Shown here: one piece after another, positions 10,701 through 19,330 of the stretch | Layout of the letters: every line of letters starts with the position of its first letter | How positions within the stretch are numbered: position 1 is the stretch's first letter | Origin: Acidobacteriota bacterium | Lineage (GTDB): Bacteria; Acidobacteriota; Blastocatellia; Pyrinomonadales; Pyrinomonadaceae | DNA: 57,268 nucleotides | Direction of reading: 5' to 3' | Assembly (NCBI GenBank): GCA_019247455.1 | Contig: JAFAOW010000201.1 | Span: 1-57,268, forward strand | Notes under the pieces: generated by a model | What the model saw: the letters and a program-made list of their open reading frames with translations, nothing else | The model's database searches: none | Told to the model about the DNA's origin: nothing | Position numbers and translations under genes: made by a program

Positions 10701-10743
10701 ATATGATCGTTAAAGAGAGAACAAGTTTGCACATACAGATCAC
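7711..10743 (-). CDS. TonB-dependent receptor with N-terminal carboxypeptidase-regulatory-like domain (Oar-like)
   Basis: Signal peptide; NIDGHVVDPNGAVVPGVTVTATNVDTG (CarboxypepD_reg); plug region TNGRNFLDFATLTPGIV; C-terminal beta-barrel ending in ...VQLGVRFDW. Confidence 0.92.
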   Translation of the reverse strand: MICMCKLVLSLTIILAAFAMAAAQSQSTTGNIDGHVVDPNGAVVPGVTVTATNVDTGFTRSATSDGDGNYTILLLPPGNYKVDVGASNGFAAATYNNVRVTVGAKTPLEVKLSAGGSVNVVDVTADGQIVEASRTSIATTIDQTRVSNLPTNGRNFLDFATLTPGIVKDPTRAGDLAVGGQKGTLNSVQIDGASSDNTFFGQSSGRVGSGRAPSQFSIDTVKEFQVNQNGFSAEYGRAAGAVVNVVTKSGTNDFHGSAFEYYRSDKFNSRNPNLVAANRVRPPGKIHNFGGTAGGPISKDKVFFFAAYEGQRSNLPNPVIVNSLPFAPANVITFLTPKVASYNVNRQQDTNLGKVDFNINAKNQVWVRFNQQKFTGTNLENGGIVSAAEHTGNSNVNTSTITGAWISSLRPTWFNEFRYQWSRDREPGFANTSDPEVSLTASANGISDGTFTFGRNNFSPRETTIKRNQFIDSQTIVHGNHTIKYGADLLFDSILNFFPGFFSGSYTFPSYAAFSNQLANPLVQSASRYRQSFAGTGTTGATTHPNNKEYGFFFQDDWRVTNKLTLNLGVRWDYQAIAKPPIQNPNAQLLASGFDTSFRPSDKNNFAPRFGFSYAPDAKTVIRGGYGMYYGRTPAIMTGTAHSQNGIQVLALDINCTTSPALCPLYPAVFANPGAAPLAPINLYLFAKNYAQPFTHQARFQYEREIFKATTVSLQYTMFKGHDLGRTRNANLSAPVPTIYQIYDSGGNPTPDQVIVQRFPSARPNSAFQRISLFESSGRSFYNGFTIEMNSRFFKRWIFNTSYTGSVAKDNKPDQTAVVPGTDDAKLAENNFDLSGEYGTSDLDMRLRFVGSAIFDSGKFTKSSSKFVNYLLSDFVWTTLFQAESGVPYSALVSGDPNNDGNTANDRVPGTLRNQFRTKSAFILDMRLGRAFRFGEKYKLSVFAEGFNVTNRANQINVNNTQYSANNTLFRFTKTTNFQTPRQFFSASPSFSLNNSSYNREVQLGVRFDW

Positions 10744-10900
10744 CTCAAAGGTTCAAGATTGGGGCAAAGATCTAACCTAGCTGTCTGTGGGAAACAAACT
10801 ACCTTGGAATTTTGCCTGTGATAATAAGCCAGTTTGTCCAATGAGGCAAGAATGCGCGTTACGATTTTGTTAAATGATTGTTACGAATAATGCGGCTCGG

Positions 10901-11338
10901 CTAGGGAGCCGGGGTGCCCTCGATCCATTCTTCACCGTCAGCGTAGACTTCCTTCTTCCAGATAGGGACGGTGCGTTTGAGCTCCGTAATGATCCACTGG
11001 CAGGCTTCAAACGCCGCTCCGCGGTGAGGAGCCGCGACAGAAATGACAATGCTGGTCTCTCCGATCTCGAGGCGGCCGGTACGGTGAACGATGCCGACAT
11101 TTGAGATCTCAAAGTCTTTCTTGGCGGCCTCGATGAGCTTTTGCATCTCTTTCAAAGCCATTTCTTCGTAGGCCTCGTAGACGAGATAAAGCGTCTCTCT
11201 TGTCGAGCCGTCCTTTCGTCTAGTAAAGGCGCGGGCATATCCATCCAGCGTCACTGTCGCTCCACAGTCCGGCGGAACGACACGCCGCGCGACCGACGTG
11301 ACGTCGACAGGTTGGGTGGTTAGTTCAGCGAAGTCCAT
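10901..11338 (-). CDS. moaE: Molybdopterin synthase catalytic subunit MoaE
   Basis: VTLDGYARAFTRRK...LVYEAYEEMALKEMQKL...NVGIVHRTGRLEIGETSIVISVAAPHRGAAFEACQWIITELKRTVPIWKKE matches MoaE. ATG at 11338 overlaps the upstream TGA (TGATG). Confidence 0.93.
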   Translation of the reverse strand: MDFAELTTQPVDVTSVARRVVPPDCGATVTLDGYARAFTRRKDGSTRETLYLVYEAYEEMALKEMQKLIEAAKKDFEISNVGIVHRTGRLEIGETSIVISVAAPHRGAAFEACQWIITELKRTVPIWKKEVYADGEEWIEGTPAP

Positions 11339-12196
11339 CAGCTGAATGCCTCTACGAACGGCTTTAGCATTCGGCGTTCCGGAGACCAATCCGTTACCGC
11401 GAACACCACTTTCGAAAAGCGGCCATCGTATTTCTCGGCAAGGGCATCTCGAAAATCTATTGCCGTCGTGATGGGGTCATTACCAAAGGCTCCGCAGCCC
11501 CAGGCACCTAAAATGAGGGTTTCGTATCGGAGCGCCGCTGCGAGTCCTAGAATGCGATCGATTCTTTCGCTTAACAAGAGCCGAGAGGCAGGTTGTCCAA
11601 TTCGCGTAGCAACTGGTGCAGCACAGGTAAAGAACGAAAGAGTCCATGGCTCTGCGATGTTGTTCCTGCCGTCAGTTCTAAATACAGGGACATCGGGGGA
11701 GTAAATCACCCACGAGGTCGAGTCCGGCACAGGTCTGATCCGATGAGTTTCGTACATCGGGTCGTCAACAAGGGTTCGGAAAAGAGCACTTGACCGGCAT
11801 AAAAACTCCTCTTGCGCTCGAGCCCCATTCAGAAAACCACCGCCTGGATGTATCCCATTAGCAAAGTTAAGGGCCATTGGCCTGAGTTTTACGAGGCGAT
11901 AGGCAGCCGCAAGAGTCGTCATTGGCCACTTCAACCTCCGTTTCATCGATTACAGGAGGATGATCGATCTGCACAGCCTCATCAGGCGGGATGCTTCGCC
12001 TGAGTTTAACCGCGTTTTCGACAGCGGCTCCCCAGTCTACATCTTCGTCGTTACATTTATACTTCCCGCGGAAAGACGCATCTACCGCCGAATGCCCAAG
12101 TGCACGTGCAAAAGAACGGTCGATGTCCAATTCAGACTTCCGACTCGCGGCCATCTCATCTGAGTCTCTAACATTGGTCAGCCTCAAATTACCCAT
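11338..12196 (-). pseudogene. TIGR02452 family (microbial PARG-like/DUF2263) gene split by a frameshift near 11920
   Basis: C-terminal ORF 11338-11946 carries LRPMALNFANGIHPGGGFLNGARAQEEFLCRSSALFRTL. N-terminal half is in another frame (11867-12196: RSFARALGHSAVDASFRGKYKC...DETEVEVAND). Joining EVEVAN to TTLAAAYRLVKLRPMALNFANG needs a +1 shift or restoring 2 nt. Confidence 0.75.
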
Positions 12197-12205
12197 GAGA
12201 GCAGG

Positions 12206-12442
12206 CTAGCCTCCTGAAACCGGAGAAAAGATCGCTAGCTCATCCCCGTCCTCGAGCTGCGTCTCGGCTGCTACGTATTCCTGGTTAACGGAGAACAGAA
12301 GTTTGTGACGGGACAAGCCGGGGATCTCGTTGGTGATCCGATCGACTAGTTCCCCGACCGTGCTTTCCCCGCTTTCGATCGCGCGGGCACGAGTTCCGGC
12401 GGCGTCGGCAGTTGCACCGAAAAACAACACGCTTATCGTCAT
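12206..12442 (-). CDS. moaD: Molybdopterin synthase sulfur carrier subunit MoaD
   Basis: 78 aa beta-grasp-like protein ending SPVSGG (C-terminal GG); start overlaps thiG stop (TAATG). Confidence 0.9.
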   Translation of the reverse strand: MTISVLFFGATADAAGTRARAIESGESTVGELVDRITNEIPGLSRHKLLFSVNQEYVAAETQLEDGDELAIFSPVSGG

Positions 12443-13212
12443 TACTTAATCGCACCCTCGATCGGACTCGACGCTGACGCGTAAAGGCGCTTAGGCATTC
12501 GGCCCGACAGATATGCGAGGCGGCCGGCTTCGACCGCAAGTTTCATCGCTGTCGCCATCGAGGCGGGATCGCGAGACTCGGCGATGGCGGTGTTCATGAG
12601 GATCGCGTCCGCCCCGAGTTCCATGGCGATCGCAGCGTCGCTCGGGACGCCAACTCCGGCATCAACGATGATCGTCGCGTCGGGAAGCCGCTCCCGCATG
12701 ATCCGCAGGTTCGAGGGGTTTTGAACGCCCATCCCAGAGCCGATCGGAGCGGCCAGCGGCATCACCGCAGGGCATCCGGCATCGAGCAATTTTTTCGCCA
12801 TGATCAGATCGTCCGAGAAGTACGGCAGAACGATAAAGCCCTCTTTAACCAACACCTTAGCGGCGTCGAGAGTTTGCTCATTATCCGGCAGCAGCGTGGT
12901 TTGATCGCCGATGACCTCAAGCTTTATCCATTCGGTTTCGAGGGCCTCGCGTGCTAAGCGGGCGGTCCGGATCGCATGATCGGCGTCATAGCAGCCAGCG
13001 GTATTCGGCAGTATCCGGATGGTGGGATTCAAGTGATCGAGGAACGATTCGCTCGAACCGTCGAGAGGCACACGATTCACCGCCACGGTCACCATCTCGG
13101 CACCCGACGCTGCGTGCGCGGACTTCATCTCGTCATAGGTGCGATACTTACCTGTTCCTATGATGAGCCTTGAGGTGAAATTTGTACCGGCGAGCTCGAA
13201 AGTATCTGACAT
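12442..13212 (-). CDS. thiG: Thiazole synthase ThiG
   Basis: [18 protein letters not shown]...[22 protein letters not shown]...[21 protein letters not shown]...[29 protein letters not shown]. Confidence 0.97.
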   Translation of the reverse strand: MSDTFELAGTNFTSRLIIGTGKYRTYDEMKSAHAASGAEMVTVAVNRVPLDGSSESFLDHLNPTIRILPNTAGCYDADHAIRTARLAREALETEWIKLEVIGDQTTLLPDNEQTLDAAKVLVKEGFIVLPYFSDDLIMAKKLLDAGCPAVMPLAAPIGSGMGVQNPSNLRIMRERLPDATIIVDAGVGVPSDAAIAMELGADAILMNTAIAESRDPASMATAMKLAVEAGRLAYLSGRMPKRLYASASSPIEGAIK

Positions 13213-13230
13213 CAACTGAAATCTACCACC

Positions 13231-13434
13231 CTAGCCCCCGCCCACGAAGTGGACGACCTCGATCTTGTCCCCATCATTAACAACGGTTCCGGGCCAATCG
13301 ATCCGACGCACCACCGAGCCGTTCAGCTCAACCGCAATGCGCTTTGCAGCGAGCGAAAGCTTATCCACGAGCGAATCGAGATCGATGCCGTCGACAATTT
13401 CGCGTGTCTCGCCGTTGAGATGGATAGTGATCAC
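13231..13434 (-). CDS. thiS: Sulfur carrier protein ThiS
   Basis: 67 aa, MITIHLNGETREI...RIAVELNGSVVRR..W..TVVNDGDKIEVVHFVGGG with C-terminal GG. Confidence 0.93.
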   Translation of the reverse strand: MITIHLNGETREIVDGIDLDSLVDKLSLAAKRIAVELNGSVVRRIDWPGTVVNDGDKIEVVHFVGGG

Positions 13435-13469
13435 ATCTCTATTCTAAGGATTTCGATACGGAAGTGGAA

Positions 13470-14267
13470 TCAGCCAGGCGTCACAAGACGCCGCAGTTCG
13501 ATCTCTTCGCCAGCCACGAGGGCACGAACCAGCAGCGCGGCGCGGCCTGCGCTGAATTGCGGCAGTTGAAGATGAACTTTGGCAAGGCCGTTAGCGTCTG
13601 TGCGAGCGTGAAAGATCACCGGGCGGAAGGCGGATCCAAGCACCTTTACCATTATCTGTGCTTCGGGGACTACCTTGCGGCTGGTTCCGCGGCAAACCAT
13701 GATGTTAACCGTCTTGCGTTCCCCGCCCTTGAATTTTGTCTCACCGAGGAGCTCGAGGGTGAGTTTCTCATGGGCCGGCCTGTCCTTGCCGGAAAGCTCG
13801 CTTACGACAGCGACGGCGTCGTCGGGCAGGATCTCTTCTTCAATGATCGCGACGGGGTCGATAACGGGTACATCGTCAAACAGATCGTCCGGGAATACCT
13901 TGATCACCTCGCCGGTATCGAGCAGGATCCCGGGGCCCGGGATCGCAGGAACGGCCGCCGGAACCGGCTTAGCTTTCGCTTTGCCCGCCGCCGCGGTCTT
14001 CGCTGTCATTTGCTTCAGTTCGGTGATGCGACCGGCTTTTACGGCGGCGCAGATGAGCTTGTGTTGTCTTGAAACACGCTCTGCCAGCTCCTTTTCATCA
14101 AGAGCTATCGGCCCCAGCTCGTCATATTTCACGCGCTTACTGGCGAGAATCGTACCCTTGTCGTAGACAAGGGACATGATCATGTAGTGTGGCGCACCCT
14201 TATCCTCCGTCTGCACATGGTAAACGGTGCCGTCGAACTCAATGTCTGTATTGAAACCAGCTATCAC
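13470..14267 (-). CDS. Conserved hypothetical protein
   Basis: 265 aa ORF; MIAGFNTDIEFDGTVYHVQTEDKGAPHYMIMSLVYDKGTILASKRVKY N-terminus, A/P-rich linker, Ig-like C-terminal segment. Confidence 0.7.
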   Translation of the reverse strand: MIAGFNTDIEFDGTVYHVQTEDKGAPHYMIMSLVYDKGTILASKRVKYDELGPIALDEKELAERVSRQHKLICAAVKAGRITELKQMTAKTAAAGKAKAKPVPAAVPAIPGPGILLDTGEVIKVFPDDLFDDVPVIDPVAIIEEEILPDDAVAVVSELSGKDRPAHEKLTLELLGETKFKGGERKTVNIMVCRGTSRKVVPEAQIMVKVLGSAFRPVIFHARTDANGLAKVHLQLPQFSAGRAALLVRALVAGEEIELRRLVTPG

Positions 14268-14410
14268 TGATCTGGCGGAGAATGCGGAGGAAGATAGCTA
14301 AAATGGGTTCGTAACCCCCAATATTGACGGTAACATACGGCTTTTGCGAGGGTCAACGAATAAATCCGGCAGGCGTTATGCTAAACCCGGCGGGGGCTGC
14401 CTGCAACTGC

Positions 14411-14439
14411 CTTGACACTCCAAGTGCCTTAACTTACGA
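14411..14439 (+). promoter_or_regulatory. Candidate sigma70 promoter for the nuo operon
   Basis: TTGACA (14411-14416), 17 nt spacer, TACGAT (14434-14439), about 100 nt upstream of the nuoA ATG. Confidence 0.6.
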
Positions 14440-14539
14440 TTTAGTTTGAGCCACTATTCTCTAGGTTTTGACGGGGTTTGACGCATCTTCCCCGTCTGTT
14501 TTTTGAGGACTAGGGCGTTGCGGTCAAAAGGTACCTTGT

Positions 14540-15019
14540 ATGTCGGAATTCAGCGTCTTCGATTACGTACCCATCGGTGTAATGTTCCTCGTGGCAGCCG
14601 GATTTGGCATCAGCCAGCTGCTCGTCACGCAGCTTATCGGTCCCCGAAAGCGAACGGCGGTAAAACTGATGCCGTATGAATGCGGCAAAGACCCGATCGG
14701 CTCGGCCCGCGACCGTTTTTCGATAAAGTTCTACACGGTCGCAGTTATCTTCCTTCTCTTCGATATTGAAGTCCTGTTCATCATCCCCTTTGCTGTTGCC
14801 TTCAAGAGCCTGATCGCGGCTGGACCGGCGGTTTTTGGCACCGTGGCATTCGTCGAGATCATGGTCTTCATAGCCACCCTGATCGTCGGATATATATATG
14901 TATGGAAGAAGGGAACATTTGACTGGGGTCTGCAGGCTCGCGCCGAGGCGCGTGAGGAGGCCAAGTTAATGGCGAAACAGCGACGCGATGCGGCGGCACA
15001 GGCAAAGCTTGCAGCGTGA
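14540..15019 (+). CDS. nuoA: NADH-quinone oxidoreductase subunit A
   Basis: YECGKDPIGSARDRFSIKFYTVAVIFLLFDIEVLFIIPFAV. Confidence 0.97.
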   Translation: MSEFSVFDYVPIGVMFLVAAGFGISQLLVTQLIGPRKRTAVKLMPYECGKDPIGSARDRFSIKFYTVAVIFLLFDIEVLFIIPFAVAFKSLIAAGPAVFGTVAFVEIMVFIATLIVGYIYVWKKGTFDWGLQARAEAREEAKLMAKQRRDAAAQAKLAA

Positions 15020-15063
15020 TGCAGCGGCCCGTGCGTTAGCAAGGGCTTCCGCCAAGAGATCTG

Positions 15064-15711
15064 ATGGGATTAGAAAATACATTATTCGAATCGCTGCCTG
15101 ACGTTTTGACCGTCAAGCTTGATGCCGTGGTCAATTGGGCGCGTAAATCCAGCCTGTGGCCCGCGACCTTTGGCCTGGCGTGCTGCGCTATCGAGATGAT
15201 GAACACCGTTTCGTCTCGTAACGATCTTTCAAGATTCGGAGCGGAGACGTTTCGGGCATCGCCGCGTCAGGCAGATGTAATGATCGTCTCAGGCCGAGTA
15301 TCAAGGAAAATGGCCCCGGTTCTGCGTCGCATTTACGACCAAATGCCTGAGCCTAAATGGGTTATCTCGATGGGGGCGTGCGCCACAAGCGGTGGTGTTT
15401 TCGACAATTACGCCATCGTTCAGGGTGTGGACAAAGTTGTGCCGGTCGACATTTACGTCCCGGGCTGCCCGCCGCGTCCCGAAATGCTTGTGCACGCTAT
15501 AACGATGCTCCAGGACAAGATAATGAAGGAGTCGGTAAAGGATCGCCGCGATACCTTTGAAGAAGAATCGCGTATCTCTCGCGTCCCCGGCACGCTTCCC
15601 GTGACCGAGGGAACGGCCCTCGAGCGTGAAATGGAAGCGCGCGTTGAAAATGAAAATGCGGCGCGGCCTTATTCCGTTCCGTCAAGGCACGAAAGGCGCA
15701 AGGCTTCATAA
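15064..15711 (+). CDS. nuoB: NADH-quinone oxidoreductase subunit B
   Basis: [15 protein letters not shown]..., [38 protein letters not shown]. Confidence 0.98.
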   Translation: MGLENTLFESLPDVLTVKLDAVVNWARKSSLWPATFGLACCAIEMMNTVSSRNDLSRFGAETFRASPRQADVMIVSGRVSRKMAPVLRRIYDQMPEPKWVISMGACATSGGVFDNYAIVQGVDKVVPVDIYVPGCPPRPEMLVHAITMLQDKIMKESVKDRRDTFEEESRISRVPGTLPVTEGTALEREMEARVENENAARPYSVPSRHERRKAS

Positions 15712-15713
15712 AT

Positions 15714-16193
15714 ATGACCGAAAAGCTTCACGCTTACGTCGACAAAATAAAAGAGGCAAATTCCGCTTGGGTCACTGAGGTTACCGCAGGCCACGGCGAA
15801 GTGACCGCGGTCATACGTCGCGAGAACATTGCTGAGGTATGTAAGTTTCTTAAGGTTGAGCACGGCTTTGATATGCTGGCCGACCTATGCGGCGCGGACC
15901 GCGGTCCCGAGGAGGACCCGAGATTTGAGGTCAATTACCATCTGCTTGGGACGAAGCACCACGATCGCCTTAGACTCAAGGTCTTGGTAAGCGAAGACGA
16001 CCCACACGTCTCGACCGTTTCGCACATCTGGCGTACGGCCGACTGGCACGAACGGGAAACTTACGATCTGGTTGGCGTGATATTCGACGGGCATCCGGAC
16101 CTTCGGCGGATCTTGCTTCCGTCAGATTTTGACGGACACGCATTGAGAAAGGATTATCCGCTGCGGGGATACGAGCCGTACAGCCTGAATTAA
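15714..16193 (+). CDS. nuoC: NADH-quinone oxidoreductase subunit C
   Basis: NYHLLGTKHHDRLRLKVLV...WHERETYDLVGVIFDGHPDLRRILLPSDFDGHALRKDYPLRG. Confidence 0.97.
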   Translation: MTEKLHAYVDKIKEANSAWVTEVTAGHGEVTAVIRRENIAEVCKFLKVEHGFDMLADLCGADRGPEEDPRFEVNYHLLGTKHHDRLRLKVLVSEDDPHVSTVSHIWRTADWHERETYDLVGVIFDGHPDLRRILLPSDFDGHALRKDYPLRGYEPYSLN

Positions 16194-17413
16194 TGAGCGT
16201 TGCGATAGACAACTTGCCTGCCAGCACCGAGATCCTCGACTCTTCGCTCGAGTCCCAGATGACTTTGTCCATGGGGCCTCAGCACCCGTCAACACATGGC
16301 GTGCTCCGTCTCGACCTGCGTCTCGACGGTGAGTTAGTCGTAAAGGCAATTCCAGACATCGGCTATCTCCATACGGGAATGGAGAAGCTCTTTGAGTACA
16401 AGAAGTATCAGCAAGGCATCGTCATTACGGACCGGATGGACTATCTGAATCCGCTTGGGAACAACCTTGCATACGTGATGGCGGCGGAAAAGCTGCTTGA
16501 TCTCGAGATCCCCGAGCGGGCTCAAACGATCCGGGTGCTGATGTGCGAGCTTCAGCGTATCGCCTCGCACATGGTCTGGCTGGGAACGCACGCGCTTGAT
16601 ATCGGCGCGATGTCGGTATTTTTCTATTGCTTCCGCCATCGCGAAAAGATCCTGAACATGATCGAGTCTGCCTCTGGCGGGCGAATGACGCCGAGCTATT
16701 TCCGGATCGGCGGGCTGATGATGGACCTGCCCGCGGGATTCGATCGGAGATGCAGGCAGTTTCTCGACGCTTTCCTCGACGGGATGGCGACGTTCGAAAC
16801 GCTGGTTACCGGCAATACGCTTTGGCAGAGCCGCACGAAGGGCATCGGTATCATTTCGGCTGAAGATGCGATCGACTGGGGCCTGACCGGGCCGTGCCTG
16901 CGTGGCAGCGGTGTCGACCTCGACCTGCGGCGCGACAATCCGTACACAGGCTACGAAACATACGATTTTGAAGTCCCGACCGAGCCTGATGGTGACGTCT
17001 GGTCGCGGTTCCGCGTCCGCATGCGCGAGTGTTACGAGTCGCACAAGATCGTTCGGCAAGCGCTCGACAGACTAAAGCCTGGGCCGATCAAAGCCGACGC
17101 TCCTAAGGTCGTACTGCCCGACCGCGACGATATGCGCAAGCATATGGACTCGCTCATTCACCACTTCCTGATCGTCGCCGAGGGCTTCAATGTGCCTCCC
17201 GGCGAGGTCTATATGCCGATCGAGGCGTCGAAGGGCGAGCTTGGCGTGTATATGAAATCGAACGGCGGCCCCAAGCCCGAGCGTGTTCATTTCCGCGGAC
17301 CGAGTTTCGTCAATCTGCAGGCACTGCCTGTCATGAGCGAGGGCGAAATGGTCGCCGACGTCGTCGCGATCATCGGAAGTCTGGATATTGTGCTGGGGGA
17401 GATCGACCGTTAA
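16193..17413 (+). CDS. nuoD: NADH-quinone oxidoreductase subunit D
   Basis: MGPQHPSTHGVLRLDLRLDGE..., GELGVYMKSNGGPKPERVHFRGPSFVNLQALP...DIVLGEIDR. Confidence 0.98.
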   Translation: MSVAIDNLPASTEILDSSLESQMTLSMGPQHPSTHGVLRLDLRLDGELVVKAIPDIGYLHTGMEKLFEYKKYQQGIVITDRMDYLNPLGNNLAYVMAAEKLLDLEIPERAQTIRVLMCELQRIASHMVWLGTHALDIGAMSVFFYCFRHREKILNMIESASGGRMTPSYFRIGGLMMDLPAGFDRRCRQFLDAFLDGMATFETLVTGNTLWQSRTKGIGIISAEDAIDWGLTGPCLRGSGVDLDLRRDNPYTGYETYDFEVPTEPDGDVWSRFRVRMRECYESHKIVRQALDRLKPGPIKADAPKVVLPDRDDMRKHMDSLIHHFLIVAEGFNVPPGEVYMPIEASKGELGVYMKSNGGPKPERVHFRGPSFVNLQALPVMSEGEMVADVVAIIGSLDIVLGEIDR

Positions 17414-17946
17414 TGGCAGGAGCAACCGCAACAAGCTATACGGACAGGGTCCTAAGATCGGACGAGATAGCTGAATTCTCTCCCGAGGTGATCGAGGAGA
17501 TGAAGTCGCATCTTGCCAAGTACCCGGCGGATCGTACGCGGTCGGCGCTGATCCCGCTGCTTTTCGTCGTGCAACGTGAACGCGGCGGGTGGCTCGATAA
17601 TCCGGGGATCAACTTCCTTGCACAATTTTTGAATCTGGAAGTGACCGACGTCTGGGAGACAGCGACCTTCTACTCGATGTTCAACCTTCGCCCGGTCGGT
17701 CGCCATCACATTCAGATCTGCAAAACGCTTTCGTGCAGGATCATGGGCGAGCCCGAGATCACCGAGCACATTTGCTCGAAGCTTGGCATTCGTCCCGGTG
17801 AGACGACAGAGGACGGAAAGTTCACTGTCACGATGGTGGAGTGCCTAGGCTCATGCGGTACCGCCCCGATGATGCAGATCGGGTTTGATTATCACGAGGA
17901 CCTGACGGTCGAGAAGGTAGATAAGATATTGGATTCGTGTCAGTAG
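17413..17946 (+). CDS. nuoE: NADH-quinone oxidoreductase subunit E
   Basis: [2Fe-2S] thioredoxin-like: ATFYSMFNLRPVGRHHIQICKTLSCRIMG...TVTMVECLGSCGTAPMMQI. Confidence 0.97.
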   Translation: MAGATATSYTDRVLRSDEIAEFSPEVIEEMKSHLAKYPADRTRSALIPLLFVVQRERGGWLDNPGINFLAQFLNLEVTDVWETATFYSMFNLRPVGRHHIQICKTLSCRIMGEPEITEHICSKLGIRPGETTEDGKFTVTMVECLGSCGTAPMMQIGFDYHEDLTVEKVDKILDSCQ

Positions 17947-18012
17947 TGTCGGAACGCAGGCTGCCAGCCTGCGTGTCTGAATATACGCAGGCAGGCTGCC
18001 TGCGTTCCGACA
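17947..18012. repeat. Large nested palindromic repeat between nuoE and nuoF
   Basis: 28-nt arms TGTCGGAACGCAGGCTGCCAGCCTGCGT / ACGCAGGCAGGCTGCCTGCGTTCCGACA (2 mismatches) around a 10-nt spacer; each arm also contains its own 17-nt palindrome. Confidence 0.95.
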
Positions 18013-18016
18013 AAAT

Positions 18017-19330
18017 ATGGAGATCAAAGCATTAGGCTGTGAGCCGTTATCGTTGAGGAGGGTGTTCATCAAGGATGGACACACGCTCGACGTGTATAAA
18101 AAGGACGGCGGGTACAAGTCGCTCGAAAAAGCGCTTGGGATGACGCAGGATGCGATCATTCAGGAGGTCAAAGACTCTGCTCTTAGGGGCCGGGGCGGCG
18201 CCGGCTTCCCGACAGGGATGAAATGGTCCTTTGTCCCGCGCGATTCGCCGAAGCCAAAGTACATTGTCTGCAACGCTGACGAGTCTGAGCCTGGCTCCTT
18301 CAAGGACCGCTACCTGATGGAGTATGACCCGCATGCCCTGATCGAGGGGATGATCATCGCGGGCTACACGCTAGGGTCGAACACCGGATACATTTACGGC
18401 CGCGGCGAGTACCGCTACCTTCTCGACATCATGGATGTCGCGATCAAAGAGGCGCACGACGCCGGCATTCTTGGGCCGAAGGTTCTCGGCAATAAAAATT
18501 TCTCATTTGATCTCCACACCCATACCGGCGCGGGCGCATACATTTGCGGCGAGGAAACCGCTCTCTTAAGCTCTCTCGAAGGTTATCGCGGCCACCCTCG
18601 GATGAAGCCGCCGTTCCCTGCTATCGAAGGTTTGTACGCAAGTCCAACGATCGTGAATAACGTGGAGACGTTCACGAGCATTCCGCAGATCATCGACATG
18701 GGCGGGATCAAGTGGCGTGATCTGGGGACCGAAAAATCGGGCGGCACAAAGCTCTGGTCGATATCCGGTCACGTCAAGAAGCCTGGAGTTTACGAGCTGC
18801 CGATGGGCTACGCCGACATGGAAAAGTTCATCATGCAGGACTGCGGCGGGATGCTTCGTGACGACAAGAAGCTAAAGGCGGTGATCCCTGGCGGCTCGTC
18901 TGTGTACATCATGAATGCCGGGCAGATACTCGGTAAGAACGTAACGCTCGATTACGAAGGTCTTGTCGCAGCCGGCTCGATGCTGGGCACCGGCGGAATG
19001 ATGGTAATGGACGAGACGGTCGACATTATGGAGTCGACAAAGAACTTGACAGAGTTCTACAAACACGAGTCATGCGGCTGGTGTACGCCTTGCCGCGAGG
19101 GAACGGACTGGCTGGTCAAGATCTTCAACCGGATCTCGATCGGTGAGGGCCGGCCAGAGGATGCGCAGCTGATGCTCGACATTTGCGACAACATCGAGGG
19201 CAAGTCGTTCTGCCCGCTTGGTGACGCAGCGGCGTGGCCGATACAGTCGGCGATCAAGCAGTTTCCGGGCGATTTCAAGAAGTGGCTCTTTGACAATACG
19301 AACACGAACGGCACTCAGCCAAACGTTTGA
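18017..19330 (+). CDS. nuoF: NADH-quinone oxidoreductase subunit F
   Basis: LRGRGGAGFPTGMKWSF, CNADESEPGSFKDR, GAGAYICGEETALLSSLEG, ESCGWCTPCREGTDW. Confidence 0.98.
   Translation: MEIKALGCEPLSLRRVFIKDGHTLDVYKKDGGYKSLEKALGMTQDAIIQEVKDSALRGRGGAGFPTGMKWSFVPRDSPKPKYIVCNADESEPGSFKDRYLMEYDPHALIEGMIIAGYTLGSNTGYIYGRGEYRYLLDIMDVAIKEAHDAGILGPKVLGNKNFSFDLHTHTGAGAYICGEETALLSSLEGYRGHPRMKPPFPAIEGLYASPTIVNNVETFTSIPQIIDMGGIKWRDLGTEKSGGTKLWSISGHVKKPGVYELPMGYADMEKFIMQDCGGMLRDDKKLKAVIPGGSSVYIMNAGQILGKNVTLDYEGLVAAGSMLGTGGMMVMDETVDIMESTKNLTEFYKHESCGWCTPCREGTDWLVKIFNRISIGEGRPEDAQLMLDICDNIEGKSFCPLGDAAAWPIQSAIKQFPGDFKKWLFDNTNTNGTQPNV

Noticed and set aside
13435-13469. Possible TPP riboswitch upstream of thiS
   Set aside because: Only about 35 nt separate thiS from the next ORF, too short for a THI element, and no CUGAGA/THI-box core was seen.
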